Below, piece by piece: positions 1 to 10,600 of a stretch of DNA of 64,000 nt (within the stretch, counting starts at the first letter, position 1; every line of letters begins with the position of its first letter). A model generated the notes under the pieces. The model had not been told where the DNA came from and searched no databases. It saw only the letters and a list, made by a program, of their open reading frames with translations. The position numbers and the translations under genes are program-made. Origin of the DNA: Cenococcum geophilum 1.58 (lineage: Eukaryota; Ascomycota; Dothideomycetes; Gloniales; Gloniaceae); assembly GCA_001692895.1 (NCBI GenBank), contig KV748219.1, forward strand, positions 62,001 through 126,000. The letters are read 5' to 3'.

Positions 1-2
1 AC

Positions 3-122
3 GCGCTGCGGCGGCTCTCTACCATCGCCTCTGCACTTGGCCATCAAAAGGAATTGATTCCTGATGATGTTTCCACCCGCGGCGACGTGGACGCGTGCAG
101 TAGGGCTTCGCGGGCACAGTAA
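3..122 (+). CDS. possible 3' end of a truncated coding region
   Basis: Frame 3 is open from the window edge to a TAA at 120-122, giving about 39 residues with a G/C-rich third codon position, unlike the RIP-decayed sequence that follows. No domain is recognised. The normal base composition ends at about the stop codon, where the AT-rich repeat block begins. It may be the last exon of a neighbouring gene or a gene fragment cut by a transposon. A chance open frame of this length is also possible. Confidence 0.25.
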   Translation, partial: ALRRLSTIASALGHQKELIPDDVSTRGDVDACSRASRAQ

Positions 123-778
123 TTCTTTATACGGGTGCTCTATCCCTTATATAACCTAGTGCACTAGATCTCTATTTTAGCTTTTACTTTTACTATATAA
201 GGATTCTTATCCTAAACTTATCTATAGTTTCTTATTATTTACGTCTTATAATTAGATTCTCAAAGTTCTCTTACTTCTTAATTACTGTATTAACTTTTTA
301 ATCTTTAGGCTAAATACTTTGTTTACCTAGTAAGTCTTCTAGGTCTTTATATCTATCTCCTAGTCTAACTGCTATTTATATTACAGATTCTCTAATTTAT
401 AAAGAAGCCTCTTACCTTTTACTTATAGGTATTATTATTTATACTCTAAATTCTTAATCCCTTAGATTCTTTAATCTTAAGCTTACTTCTTTTTTAAGCT
501 TAGCTCTAGCCTTAGTCTAACTAGGCTTTACTAGTATTTATATCTTATTTTAAAAATCTTAAATCTTACTTATCTTATCTTAAAAGTTTTATGCCTTAAG
601 GAAACTTCGTCCTAAGCTTATTTATATATCACTAAACTAAGCCGTTGCTCTACTCCATCGGTTTTTATCTATTATAGGTCTCTAAGCATGCCTTATCTTA
701 TCTTAAGAATCTTAGTTATCTCTTATCTCGTCTTAAGAATCTTAAGCCTTTAGCCTTTTACCTTTATTAAGTGGTAAG
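123..778. other. RIP-decayed AT-rich sequence without a gene
   Basis: This stretch is dominated by TA, CTTA and TTAA strings and is almost free of CA/TG dinucleotides, which is the signature of repeat-induced point mutation. All frames are closed by frequent TAG/TAA. Local near-repeats of a TCTTAAGAATCTTA-like string occur at about 695-745. It may be the remaining 3' part of the Gypsy relic to its right, but I could not recognise a pol domain. Confidence 0.5.
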
Positions 779-1033
779 TGTAAGGGTACTTTTAGTCCCT
801 TACTGGCTGCATCGCCTAGGAGCTCTTAGGGGTAGCTAAGGCCTAGCCGAAGGCTAGGCTTGGCACCTCCTTATAAGCTCCTTAGGCTTGCAGCCCTTCC
901 CTCCTCATTGGTTTATCTCTGTACGAGGCTATTGCCTACTCTTTACCATATCGTCCTCTTCCATCGACTCCCTATGTGACTCATGCTCGGCTTGCCTGCT
1001 TCCTACCGTACACCCTAGCAATACTGCCTTACA
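779..1033. mobile_element. D1, solo LTR or short LTR-like element
   Basis: The element begins TGTAAGGGTA and ends GCCTTACA, with TG..CA termini inside a 7-bp terminal inverted repeat TGTAAGG/CCTTACA. It is flanked by a perfect 5-bp duplication GTAAG (774-778 and 1034-1038), which proves insertion. A second copy (D2) lies at 51,116-51,378. D1 is only lightly mutated compared with its surroundings. It has no coding capacity. A solo LTR fits the termini and the 5-bp TSD; a short non-autonomous element with inverted termini is the alternative. Confidence 0.8.
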
Positions 1034-1399
1034 GTAAGCTAGTACTAGCAGTCGTCTACTTACTTAATTGTCTTTAGATATTGCTCCTTCTATCTTATAA
1101 AGTAATAGATACCGTATCTAACGGTGTTATAATACCCGTTACTAAACCTTGCTTTATAGCGGTCTTAGTCTCTACTTCTATTACGTTATTAAGGTTTAGA
1201 TACCTTTAGTTAGTTCCTTTACTATCCTTATCGCTATTAATTAATAAGTACTCTAACTCTATTGTTTTTATTACTAATCTTTATCCGTATATTACTGTAA
1301 TATCTTAATCTAGCTTATAGAGTTAATCTTATTCTTTATCTAACTCTTTAGTTTTTTTAAGTCCTTTTAACTCTGGCTCTTATAGCTAATAGCTTATAC

Positions 1400-2612
1400 C
1401 GTACTTAGCGTCTTTATAAATTTAGTATGCGTTATTATAATAAAATATAAAACTTCTAATTAAACATTCTTTTATTCCTTATAGTACACTATCGTCCCTC
1501 TATATGTATATGTTATATGCTATTAATCTAGTTCCCTTTACTACATAGTAACTCTAACTACTTTTATAGTCTCTGGCGAAATGACCCTATTTTCTACAAT
1601 TTATACAAGCTCCGTCTTTAAACTATTGCTTTTATTATAGAGTCCGCTTAAATGTCTTTTACTGCTAAAATCCTTGGTTTAGCCTATACTCTTTAGACCT
1701 TTAATTACTTAATTCTTGTCCTCTAGGTTTTTATAGTTTTTTACTTTATCTCTTATGGGCTTCTTTAGTACTACTTAGGTCTATTAGCTCTGCGCTATAC
1801 TATGTTTTCTAACTTAGCTTTGGTTATTACGTACTCTACGCCTTATATAACTATAAAACTTTGTCCTAATCTCGCTTAGTCTATTCCATTTAGTAAATCC
1901 TATTATCGATCTTTATTGCTTAATTTATTAGTTCCCTTAGGGTGTCCGCATCTTCTATTAGGATAATCGCATTTTAGACTTTAGCCTTAAGTCCCTATTT
2001 ATACTGTGCTATAAGCGCCTTATTATTCTACTTAACTTATATAGCTAGCGTCTAGAACTACGTTATATACTTAATTACTAAGGTTCGTTGCGTAATATTT
2101 TAAAGTTTTCTTTTTGCCGTAGTTATTGCCTCCAGATCTCTAAATATTTATATAAGTTACTCCGCGAATCCGCTCTAGCTTAAGAATATAAACCGTACTT
2201 CTTAGTTTATAGTCGTTATTCTATTTACTTATATCTCTATAAGGTAAGGCTTAAACCATTTAAGTGCTCTTTCTAATAAGAACAATCCTGTATACGCTAC
2301 TTAATCTATAGGTGTTAGTAGCTTAGCTCCCTCTTATAAAACCTTAAAGTATATTTGCGTAAGGAATTCTTTAAACTTTAATCTCTTTCCTAAGAATCTC
2401 TTAATTAATAGTAGCTTAATCTTTACTGCTCCTATTCTATTAATCCTATTTTTAAGTGTCGCATTGTTTTCTGTTAACTGGTTAACTATCTCCTGTAATT
2501 ACCCTACTGTTATAGGTTATTGTAAGTTAGTGTTTGCTATACTAGTGTCGTTACCTAATCTTAAAGTAGTTGCCGCCGTTAATAGCGTCGTGGTGGCTGC
2601 TTTTGGTGGCAT
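1400..2612 (-). pseudogene. Gypsy-family E gag relic with CCHC zinc knuckle
   Basis: On the minus strand an ATG at 2612-2610 opens MPPKAATTT..., followed by a gag-like region whose decayed residues match the Retrotrans_gag pattern (an ALKWFKPYL-like stretch). Near the C-terminal end, at 1607-1566, a CX2CX4HX4C zinc knuckle reads C-I-N-C-R-K-stop-G-H-F-A-R-D-Y. The stop is a CAG changed to TAG and the last Cys has become Tyr, both RIP-type changes. Gag packages the element RNA. No protease or reverse transcriptase was recognised downstream (1034-1400), where D1 has inserted further along. The element is therefore partial and non-functional. Confidence 0.65.
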
Positions 2613-2650
2613 ATTGTTTAACTTATTAGACCGTAACCTAGTAGTAATTA

Positions 2651-2960
2651 TATAACGGAATCTTATAGCTTAGACTATGGTGGGTTCTATTAATAGGCTT
2701 AGTATATAGGAATAGATAAGTTAACAATATAATAATAACTGGTAGAGTGGTTGCCTAACAGATTAACTCTAATTATATTCTGAGAATTATTACAAAGAGA
2801 GAACTATCTGGGTAGGGACTGTGGTCCTTTAAATATATAACTATACTCCTAAGAAATCCCTTCGCTACGTAAGGTATGTGAGGTATATAAGGTATATAAG
2901 ACGTTTTTTATAGAGCTTATAGAGCTTATTATATAACCTTGGTTACTATTCCTCGTTATA
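2651..2960 (-). repeat. possible 5' LTR of Gypsy relic E
   Basis: A 310-nt segment immediately upstream of the gag start is bounded by TATAACGG and CGTTATA. These are inverted 7-mers that would be TGTAACG/CGTTACA before RIP, as expected for LTR ends. The partner LTR is not in the window and no duplication can be tested, so the assignment rests on position and termini only. Confidence 0.35.
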
Positions 2961-2989
2961 TAGTTCTACGGGCTCTATCCTAGACCGTG

Positions 2990-4225
2990 CCTATATTAAC
3001 TAACTGGCTTCCTCCGACTCCTCTCTAAGTAGTTGTAATATTGTACTTAAAGCGTCCGTAACATCACCTGCTTGTTACTAGAAAGCTCCCTATATAGCTT
3101 ACCCTATAGAATTTGACCCGTATAGGTTAATTTAAGCTCTATAAGCGTTTGGTTAATTAGCTTAGTAGGCACCTTCGTCTTTCCTCCCTTAGTTATAGCT
3201 ACCTTAATATCGCCTTTAAAGTCCCCCTACTCCTTACGTTTTGTTTTAGTTATTTAAACTGTTCCTATACCTTTAATACTAAGCTCTTAAAGTCGGGTAA
3301 GAAGCTTAACGCTTATAAATAGGTTATTAAGCTAAACGACGTGCTTTTCTAGAGGGTAGAGCCGCTCCTTAGTATTCTCATCCCTTTAAAGAAGTAGGTC
3401 CAATACAACGGCCTATATCTTTAAAAATCCTTTATCCTATATAAAGCTTTAATCCAGATTAACTAGCCTCTTGCTGCCTTTAGCATACTATAGCCAGTCT
3501 AATATATAGCCCTTATTGGCTAGAATCTATATTTTAAAGCCTTCTGGTATTAGTTTTAATGGAATATTAACTATCTTGGGGGCATGGCCTATAAAGCGTT
3601 AAATCGTCTCATTGACGGCGAGGTAGGTTTTAGGCGTATAGAGCTTTCTAGAAGTGATTTAGATGTGCTTAGAAAGCTTATAGATTCTATTAAATATAGT
3701 TCGAGGTGTTTTATCGGATTTTGGCCAGGGTGGTAAGGCTTAAAAGTAATAATTGAGCTGCTGGAATCTGACGAGTCCTATATGCTGTTTAACTATATAC
3801 TTAGCTCTATGCGATTTTAAATCCTTCTAGTAGTCCTTAATAGACGATTCTATGGTAATACCTATATAAATTAGTATAGTGAAATACGCATAGAGTTCCT
3901 GCTTGCATATTAGCTGCTAAGCTTATAGATGCTCCTTATCCTTATCTAACGGGTAGAGCTCTGCGTGCTTATTTGTCTAAGCTATAAGCTTATCTATAAG
4001 CTCGTCTATAAAGAACAGCTTAAATAGTTTAAAAGGATCGTGAGTATCGACACTAGGGGGGAGGTTTGGTAAGCTATGGTCGTCCCAATCGTTAATGTGA
4101 AGAGGTTTGAATTTGGGCAAAGGCCAGGGCTTAGGGCGGGGTTTTTTGGCTATTTGATTCGGCCGAACGTTATACTAAGTAGGTTTAATAAGATCTACAT
4201 CAATTCTGGCACAATTGGAAGGCAT
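2990..4225 (-). pseudogene. piggyBac-type transposase relic (DDE_Tnp_1_7)
   Basis: The minus strand from an ATG at 4225-4223 reads MPSNCARIDVDLIKP, then a DPFKLFKLFFIDELIDKL block, a KQELYAYFTILIYIGITIE block and a TYLAVNETI block. These correspond to the N-terminal and first catalytic parts of fungal piggyBac-like transposases. A later EKHVV*LNNLF block matches the region of the second catalytic aspartate. Both expected aspartates (AVDET, WLDNLF) now read Asn, as G-to-A RIP would give. Several TAG/TAA stops interrupt the frame, although this region is less decayed than its neighbours. The C-terminal part fades out near 3,000. TTAA target sites and terminal inverted repeats could not be placed. 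Family assignment is from remembered motif order, not from a search. Confidence 0.7.
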
Positions 4226-4331
4226 TGTAGTGGGCAATTTAATAGTTGAATTCTATATAGATATACGCGTAGCTTTGATTCTAGTGTTGCCGTATAGACT
4301 ATAGACTCTAAGGACCCTACCGTGCTAAGGG

Positions 4332-4506
4332 ATAGTAGAGGAATATATAGCGTAAGAAAGAGCAGTTCGCTAATAAGGGCAGAGATACCCTCCTTAATAA
4401 CTATACTAAGAATAAGTTCTAAAATATCTACTATAAGCTCTAGGCTAGGGGCGCTACTTTATCCCTAGAGTGCTACTTCTATATATTTATTAATATCCTA
4501 CTAGGC
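4332..4506 (+). pseudogene. Crypton copy 1, fragment left of the A1 insertion
   Basis: This segment aligns with Crypton copies 2 and 3 just upstream of their recombinase core (about 32,030-32,205), sharing the strings AAGAAAGAG and AAGGGCAGAGA. It stops exactly at the A1 LTR, and the Crypton sequence resumes at 23,063 after it. The part of copy 1 further upstream is missing; the homology ends at about 4,332 and sequence next to the piggyBac relic replaces it. Confidence 0.75.
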
Positions 4507-4699
4507 TGTTACGGAACGAGGGTAGTGGCTATAGAGCGTATGTATTTAAGGAGTTTATAAGACGTTGCGCGATTGATAGTAAGGGTTAAGGGCGTAAGGA
4601 GGTGATATACCTACGCGTAGCTGACATAAGCTGTATATAAGGTATATGCGAGAGCACGGGGCTCTCCTATAGAGGCCCCTATAGTGGGGTTCTATAACA
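4507..4699 (-). repeat. 3' LTR of Gypsy A1
   Basis: It starts TGTTACGGAA and ends TTCTATAACA on the plus strand, 193 nt. It is the same length as the other A-family LTRs at 22,870, 47,355 and 53,871, and lies in reverse orientation to those of A2. Confidence 0.92.
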
Positions 4700-6456
4700 C
4701 TACCCCCCCTCCTATAGAGGTGGAGCTCCGGCGACGCTGTGGTTACTATATATATATAAAAGGGACACTTAAGGTATAGAAAAGAAGAAAGGGGGGTATT
4801 ACTAAAGGTTTAAAATAACGTTATATAATAAGGCTTGGCATCTAAGAATCCAACTAATTAGATAACTTTAACTGCCGGTCGAAGTTCCTAGATATCTTAA
4901 CGATATTCCAGTTAAATAATCGCACTTTACCGTAATCTAACGGTAATTTGCTTTTATGTAGTAATATATAACGGTTTAACTCTATAAGGGCTCCTATAGA
5001 GGATTGGGTATAAAATCTCTACTTAGGCCTAGTTTCTATAGGTTTGCGTAATAAAAGTCGCTAATTAGATCCTTTGCATTTTTAAAGTCTTCCTATAGTT
5101 GCTATTCTGGCTAATCTATATTAAATCCTATATATATAGCTCTGTAGTAGAGCCGTTATCCTCTACCTTTGCTAAAGTATTTAGAGTTAATAATTTGTTT
5201 AACGGTCCACTCCTTATGGTTTTTATTTTTGTTTTTGTCTTAGATTAGTACTAGTGGGGGTTTAGGCTATATCTGCCCTAGTAAGGGGTTAGGCTAATAA
5301 AGGTGTAGTAGCTATAGGTAAAATATAGGCTATATCCTATGGGTAGTTAGGGTAGGTGGGAGTTCTAGCTTATATGCGGCTCCCCTATTAATAACTTATT
5401 TAATTAGATAGGGGCTAAGGTTCTTATAATTAAGTAACTTTATAGGCCTCTATATAGAGATATTATATATATTTAGCTATACCTAGTCGCTAATATATAT
5501 CTCTAGTGGTGGCGTTCTATAGCGGTTAGCGAAGTAGGCCTGCTTTGCTTAAGCCTAGGCCATTTCTCCCTTATAGTAGTTAAGTAGATTTTTTATATAG
5601 TTTGTATACTAGTTAGTAAGTAGTATCATAAGGCGTTTTTTATATAGCAGTTTCTTATTAATAGGTTCTGGTAGCTCTATACCGGATTAGGGGTAATAAC
5701 CCTTATTTATAAAGAATAGGGTAAGTCCTATAGTAGTTAAGACGTAGTTATTCACTACAAATTTACCTAGTGGAGGTAATCTACCTAGTTATTTTAACTA
5801 TAGGCGACTACCTATTATAGGTACGCTTTTATACTGGTATTAGCGTTTTCTGGTTACCTAGCAGTTTTATAGTAAAAGGATATAGATATCTTAATAAAGA
5901 TGCTAAGGCGTTAGTAGATTTGTCTCTATATATTGGAGTTAAATTATATACCTTAGTTAGATATAATTAAGTTAGGTAACCTATATAGTCGGTAAACTTT
6001 GCGAAGAAAGGCGTTGGTAACATTACTAACGGCTACGCCTTTGGTTAGGACGTAGTGGCGCTCTTTTATAAGTCGGTATATTATTATAAGGATGTTCTTA
6101 TAGGTATGGCCATGTCGTTTATAGGGTAGTAGGTTAATAATGAAATCTATAGCAATATCTACCTATTGTTATATAGGTACTGGTAGAGGGTACAGTAATC
6201 CTTAGTACTTTATATTAAAGGCCTTAGTGCGCTTATAACTATAGCAGGCGCCTATAAAGCATTTAACTAAGTCTATTATTTTTAGCTAGAAGTAGTATCG
6301 GCTAAAAAGCTTATAGGTTTCTCCTCTACCTAGGTAGCCGCTTAATTAGAGGTTATAGGCCATTTAGATTAGTTGCCATTATAAATTTTCTAAGTTGGGG
6401 ATAAATAGGTGACCTCTATAATAGAGCCTGTTCTCTTTTATTTCTAAGGCTGCTAT
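4700..6456 (-). pseudogene. A1 pol, integrase C-terminal part and chromodomain
   Basis: This is the reverse-strand counterpart of A2 52,000-53,870. Reading right to left it holds the end of RNase H/integrase, then a decayed chromodomain at about 5,220-5,065 matching A2 53,241-53,405, then the non-coding 3' module hairpin H2 at 4864-4886. Stops are frequent. A TTACCGT/ACGGTAA inverted repeat lies at 4927-4946. Hairpin H1, present in A2, is absent here. The segment ends at the B1 target duplication GCTAT. Confidence 0.8.
4864..4886 (-). promoter_or_regulatory. 3' module hairpin H2, A1 copy (degraded)
   Basis: AACTTTAACTGCCGGTCGAAGTT follows a CAACTAATTAGAT string, as in the other module copies. 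The left arm AACTTTAAC is kept but the right arm has two changes, so the stem is weaker. No H1 hairpin is found between it and the LTR. Confidence 0.6.
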
Positions 6457-6654
6457 TGTTAGTAATATAAGGTAATATTACGTATCTACAAGTTATAGGT
6501 AGTATAATAGTTGTTATTCTTTTTATTCTTTTAAGGAAGGGCAAGGAGCCTAAGGCTCCTCACTACGCTAGTGCCGCGGTAATACGTGACAGCAACTTAC
6601 CTCGCGTGATAGCAACTTGCCTTATATAATAGCAACTTGCCTATATTCCCAATA
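6457..6654 (-). repeat. 3' LTR of Copia B1, three-repeat form
   Basis: It begins TGTTAGTAAT and ends TTCCCAATA. It contains a near-palindrome AAGGAGCC..GGCTCCT and three 20-nt units ending GCAACTT(A/G)CCT (6584-6603, 6604-6623, 6624-6643). The partner LTR has only two units, which explains the 20-nt length difference. Confidence 0.9.
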
Positions 6655-6869
6655 CTAATAACTCTTCTTTTGCGGTTACTATCTATATATATATACCGCT
6701 CGACTAGCGTAATAAATATTAATCCCCCTTACTTACTATTGCTATTATAATATAAGTCTCGCTGTCCTAAAATTTACCTCTTCGCATATAGTGCTTTCTT
6801 ACTTAGGAGCCGTGGGTAGACATTATGTCTAGGGTTACTAAAGCGCTAGTTATAAGCGAGCTAAATAGC

Positions 6870-6896
6870 GATTTTCTATCCTAGGGATAGAAAATC
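6870..6896 (-). promoter_or_regulatory. 3' module hairpin H1, B1 copy
   Basis: GATTTTCTATC and GATAGAAAATC form a perfect stem around a short loop. It is preceded by an AGCGCTAGT..AAGCGAGC string shared with B2 and A2. Hairpin H2 is not seen in B1; the Gypsy C1 insertion starts shortly after at 6969. Confidence 0.75.
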
Positions 6897-6968
6897 CTAA
6901 TTAGCTAGTTAGAATTAGGGTCTATAGGACGCCGTAGGTAGTATACCCCTATACTATTACAAAGTCTC

Positions 6969-7312
6969 TATAAGGGCGCGGAGAGACTTTAGGGAAGATT
7001 TAAAAGAACGATATAAATTCTATCTAAATCTAAGGGTATATAGCTCTCGCTAAAAACAAGACGTTGCGTAAAGAAGAGAAGGGAATAATAAGAGAATTAT
7101 ATAATTAAATAGTCAGGGGCTTGGTGGTCAATGCGTACACATATACGCACGCGGTCTTCGACGGACTTTAATAGAATTTAATTAATCTAGCAGAATTTGG
7201 CAGAAGTCAATCAAGCTAGCAGAATTCGGCAGAATTTAGTTAAAGCGTCGGAATTTATCTATTAAGTGTTTCACTGAGATATTCCTACTATAACTAGGCT
7301 AGTCCCGTTATA
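6969..7312 (-). repeat. 3' LTR of Gypsy C1
   Basis: 344 nt, TATAAGGGCG..CCCGTTATA. It contains paired strings such as GCAGAATT(T/C)GGCAGAA around 7,175-7,235. It is equal in length to its partner and differs mainly by C/T and G/A substitutions. Confidence 0.93.
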
Positions 7313-7454
7313 GTACCCCCTCTTTTAGCCGAAGGTCCAAATAATTTAAATAATTTAATTTTAGTTAAGACTTATAACTTATTACGTATTATATTTTCGC
7401 GTTAGGTAGTAGTATAGGGTTTTACCGGTTCTAATTATTAAGTAGGCTAATTAG

Positions 7455-7584
7455 GATTTTCTATGCCTAGTATAGAAAATCGTTATTAGCTTAGTTAAGG
7501 CGGTAAGCCAAACTAATATCTTTGTGGTAGGTCTTAGTAAGGCAAATCTAACTAATTAGACAACTTTAACCGCTGGTTAAAGTT
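7455..7584 (-). promoter_or_regulatory. 3' module of C1: hairpins H1 (inverted) and H2
   Basis: H1 is at 7455-7481 (GATTTTCTATG..TATAGAAAATC) and H2 at 7562-7584 (AACTTTAACC GCT GGTTAAAGTT), preceded by CTAACTAATTAG. In element sense the order is end of pol, H2, H1, 3' LTR, as in A2 and B2, but the flanks show H1 lies in the opposite direction (GGATTTTC..AATCGTTATTAGC). Confidence 0.75.
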
Positions 7585-7699
7585 CCTTAACATCTTATAT
7601 ATTACGTAATCGTATTACAAACGTTATAATATATTTTAAGTTCTTTTTAATTTTAAGCTTTTTGCTATCGTGTTTTATATATTTGTATTAGGTAGCAGT

Positions 7700-10600
7700 T
7701 ATTTACCTTTATATTGTGTCTATTTAGCTAAAGTAGGCCGTAAAGGATGGTCTTTATAGAATTCCTTTACTAGGGAAGGCGCGTCGGTCTTAATCTAGTT
7801 ATAGGTTTCCTAAGTTTATATTTTATATCCTTCCCACTTAATAAGAAGTTTAAATCGTTTAGATTATATTTTTTTATTATATATTATTAATTAAGTTAAT
7901 AAAGTAAGAACCGTTACCGTTATTAACAATTATAGGAGGTAGCGGTGGCACTTTGCGAGTTATAGGTTTACTTTTTAAGGGTTACAGCAAGTTTATATAA
8001 AACGTCGGATGTATTTTTATCTTAGTTAGTAGTTTAAGCTTATAAGTGTATAGGCTTAGTTTCTTCTTAATTAAGTATGGGCCTATAAACTTCTAGTTTA
8101 GTTTCTTTAAGGGTTGTTAAGTCTTTAGGTTTTGTATATTTAGGTAAACTATATTACCTTCCTTAAAGTCCTATGCGGGAGCTTATCCTTTATTTATATG
8201 CTATTCCTATACCGTTTAAGCGTACGCTAATTTACTTTATAATAGTTCCGTTAACTGCTTTATTTAATTAGTAAAGTTATGCGCGTTAATTAGTTAAATC
8301 CTCTTAATTATAGGTCCTATTGTATTAATTTTAGGTTATAGTTTAAATCTAAGTTAAGGGTCTTATCCGTAGGTTGCGTAGAACGGCGTTACGCTTATTA
8401 ATTTATTTCTTATATTATTTATAGTAAACTTAGCTAAAGGTAGCTACTTTTCCTAGTTGTCTTATAGGTAGGAGTAGTATATTTATAGGTATTATTCTAT
8501 AATTACATTTGCAATTTAGTTTAACCGTTTATCTCCGGATAAAATGCAGTTAAGAGTTATATTTGTATACTTAGTTGTTTATATAGGGCTTACCAGAAGT
8601 CTAAAATAAACTGGCTTCCGCGGTTAGATATTATTAAATTAGAAAGTCTATATAGCTTAAAGACGTGCTTAATAAAATATTTGGCTACTAATATTGCATT
8701 AATTAAGTCTATAGGAATTATATATTGTATTTTTATAAGACGGTTAATAACTACTATAATATTTGTAAACCTATTACTATTAGGTAGGTCAACTATAAAG
8801 TTAATTAAGATATCTCGCCATCTTTATATTGGAATTGGTAACGGTTAAAGTACTCCTTGCTTCTTTATATAAGAGGTCTTCCCATATACGCACATTCTAT
8901 ATACTTAAACGTATTTTCGTACATAGTTGTGTATTATAGGCCAGTAATATACTTATTAGATAATCTTATAGGTCTTTATACGGCTAGGGTACCCTACTAT
9001 AGGGGAATTGTATATAAATTTAAGTATTTTAAATTATAAGGGTTTGGAATTTGGGACTACCATCTTCTATTAATAGTATAATCGATTATTGCGGATTTCG
9101 TATTTAGCGAGTATAATATCCTTATATTACCGTTTCTCTGTTTAAATCGCTTTCATTATATCTACTATTTAGGGGTCGTTCTTATATTTGTGCTCTGTTA
9201 ATTTATTAATTTCCAATTTATTCCTATTAAGCTCCGCGTCTAAAAACATAGGGCGTAGTTTCTTAAAGCGTTTAGGGGGTAGTAGAATTTATAATTAATT
9301 TATAATCCATTTATTAGAGGCGTTTATAGGTAAGTCCTATAATTATTATATTAATAAGTCAGGCTTCTAATTAAGTTTACTAGGTTAGTATATAATCTTA
9401 AAGTTAAATTATAAGAGGTATTCGGCCTAATAAATTTAGTGCTATGTTAATTGCTTTATAGTTATAAAGTACTATAGGTTTTTATAGTCCGTTAATACGC
9501 GTATTAGGAACAACGATCCTTTAAGTTCTGGACGCTATTATTTAAAGTATTTAATAATTGCAAGCAGTTCCTTATTATATATCTTATAGTTTAATTTAGT
9601 AGGGGTAAGTTTCTAGAAAAGAAAGGCTACTGGGTATAGCTCGCCGTTTTTATTATATTATAATAATACTCCTTCTAATATATAATTAGACGAGTCTATT
9701 TTAATAATATATTTAAGGTCCGGATTAAAGTAGGCGAGAATTAAAGCGGTTATAAAATAATATTTTAAGTTGTTAAAAGCTTGTTTACATTTAGTAGTCT
9801 ATTTAAATCTTATGTTCTTCCTTATTAAGTTTACTAATGGCTAAATAATTTTTAAGAAGTAATTAATAAATTAATGGTAGAAATTTGCGAATCCTAGAAA
9901 TCCTTAAATGTCTTATATACTACTAGGACTTTCCTAGTTTATAATTATAGCAATTTTCTTAGGGTCCATTTTAATTCCGTTATGGGATATAATTAGGCCT
10001 AAGTATGTAACTTTAGACGTATAGAACTTATATTTCTTAATATCGCATTATAAGCCCGCGTCTTATAGGCGTTTAAGAACTATTTAGATGTGCTTTTAAT
10101 GCTTAGAAAGCAAAGATAAATAGATTAAGATATTATTAATATACGCGGTAATAAATACATTAAGGAATTCGCGAAGCGTATTATTAATATATTACTGAAA
10201 TATACCGGGACCGTTCTTTATACTAAATAGTATTACTAAGTATTCGAAAAGTCCCCATTATATATAGAAAGCTATATACTTTTTATCTCCTTTATAAACA
10301 CGGATTCGATTAAAGGTAGCGACTACGTTAAGCTTTATAAAGTATTATGCTTTCGCTAAGCGGTTAAGCGTTTCTTAAAGCAGAGGAATTAGATATTGGT
10401 TTTAAATCGTAATTATATTTAGGGCTTAATAATTAATATAGAACCTTAAGCCTCCTCTAGGTTTTTTAACAAATAGTATAAGTAAGGTAAATAGTAATTA
10501 ACTAAGGTGAATAAATCCTTTTTTTAGGTGCTCTTTAAGGTATTATTATATTACTAGCAGCTCTTCTTATAACATACCATATAACGGGCCAAACTTTGGC

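Noticed and set aside
779-1033. D elements as DNA-transposon MITEs
   Set aside because: TG..CA termini and perfect 5-bp duplications fit LTR integration better; kept only as an alternative.
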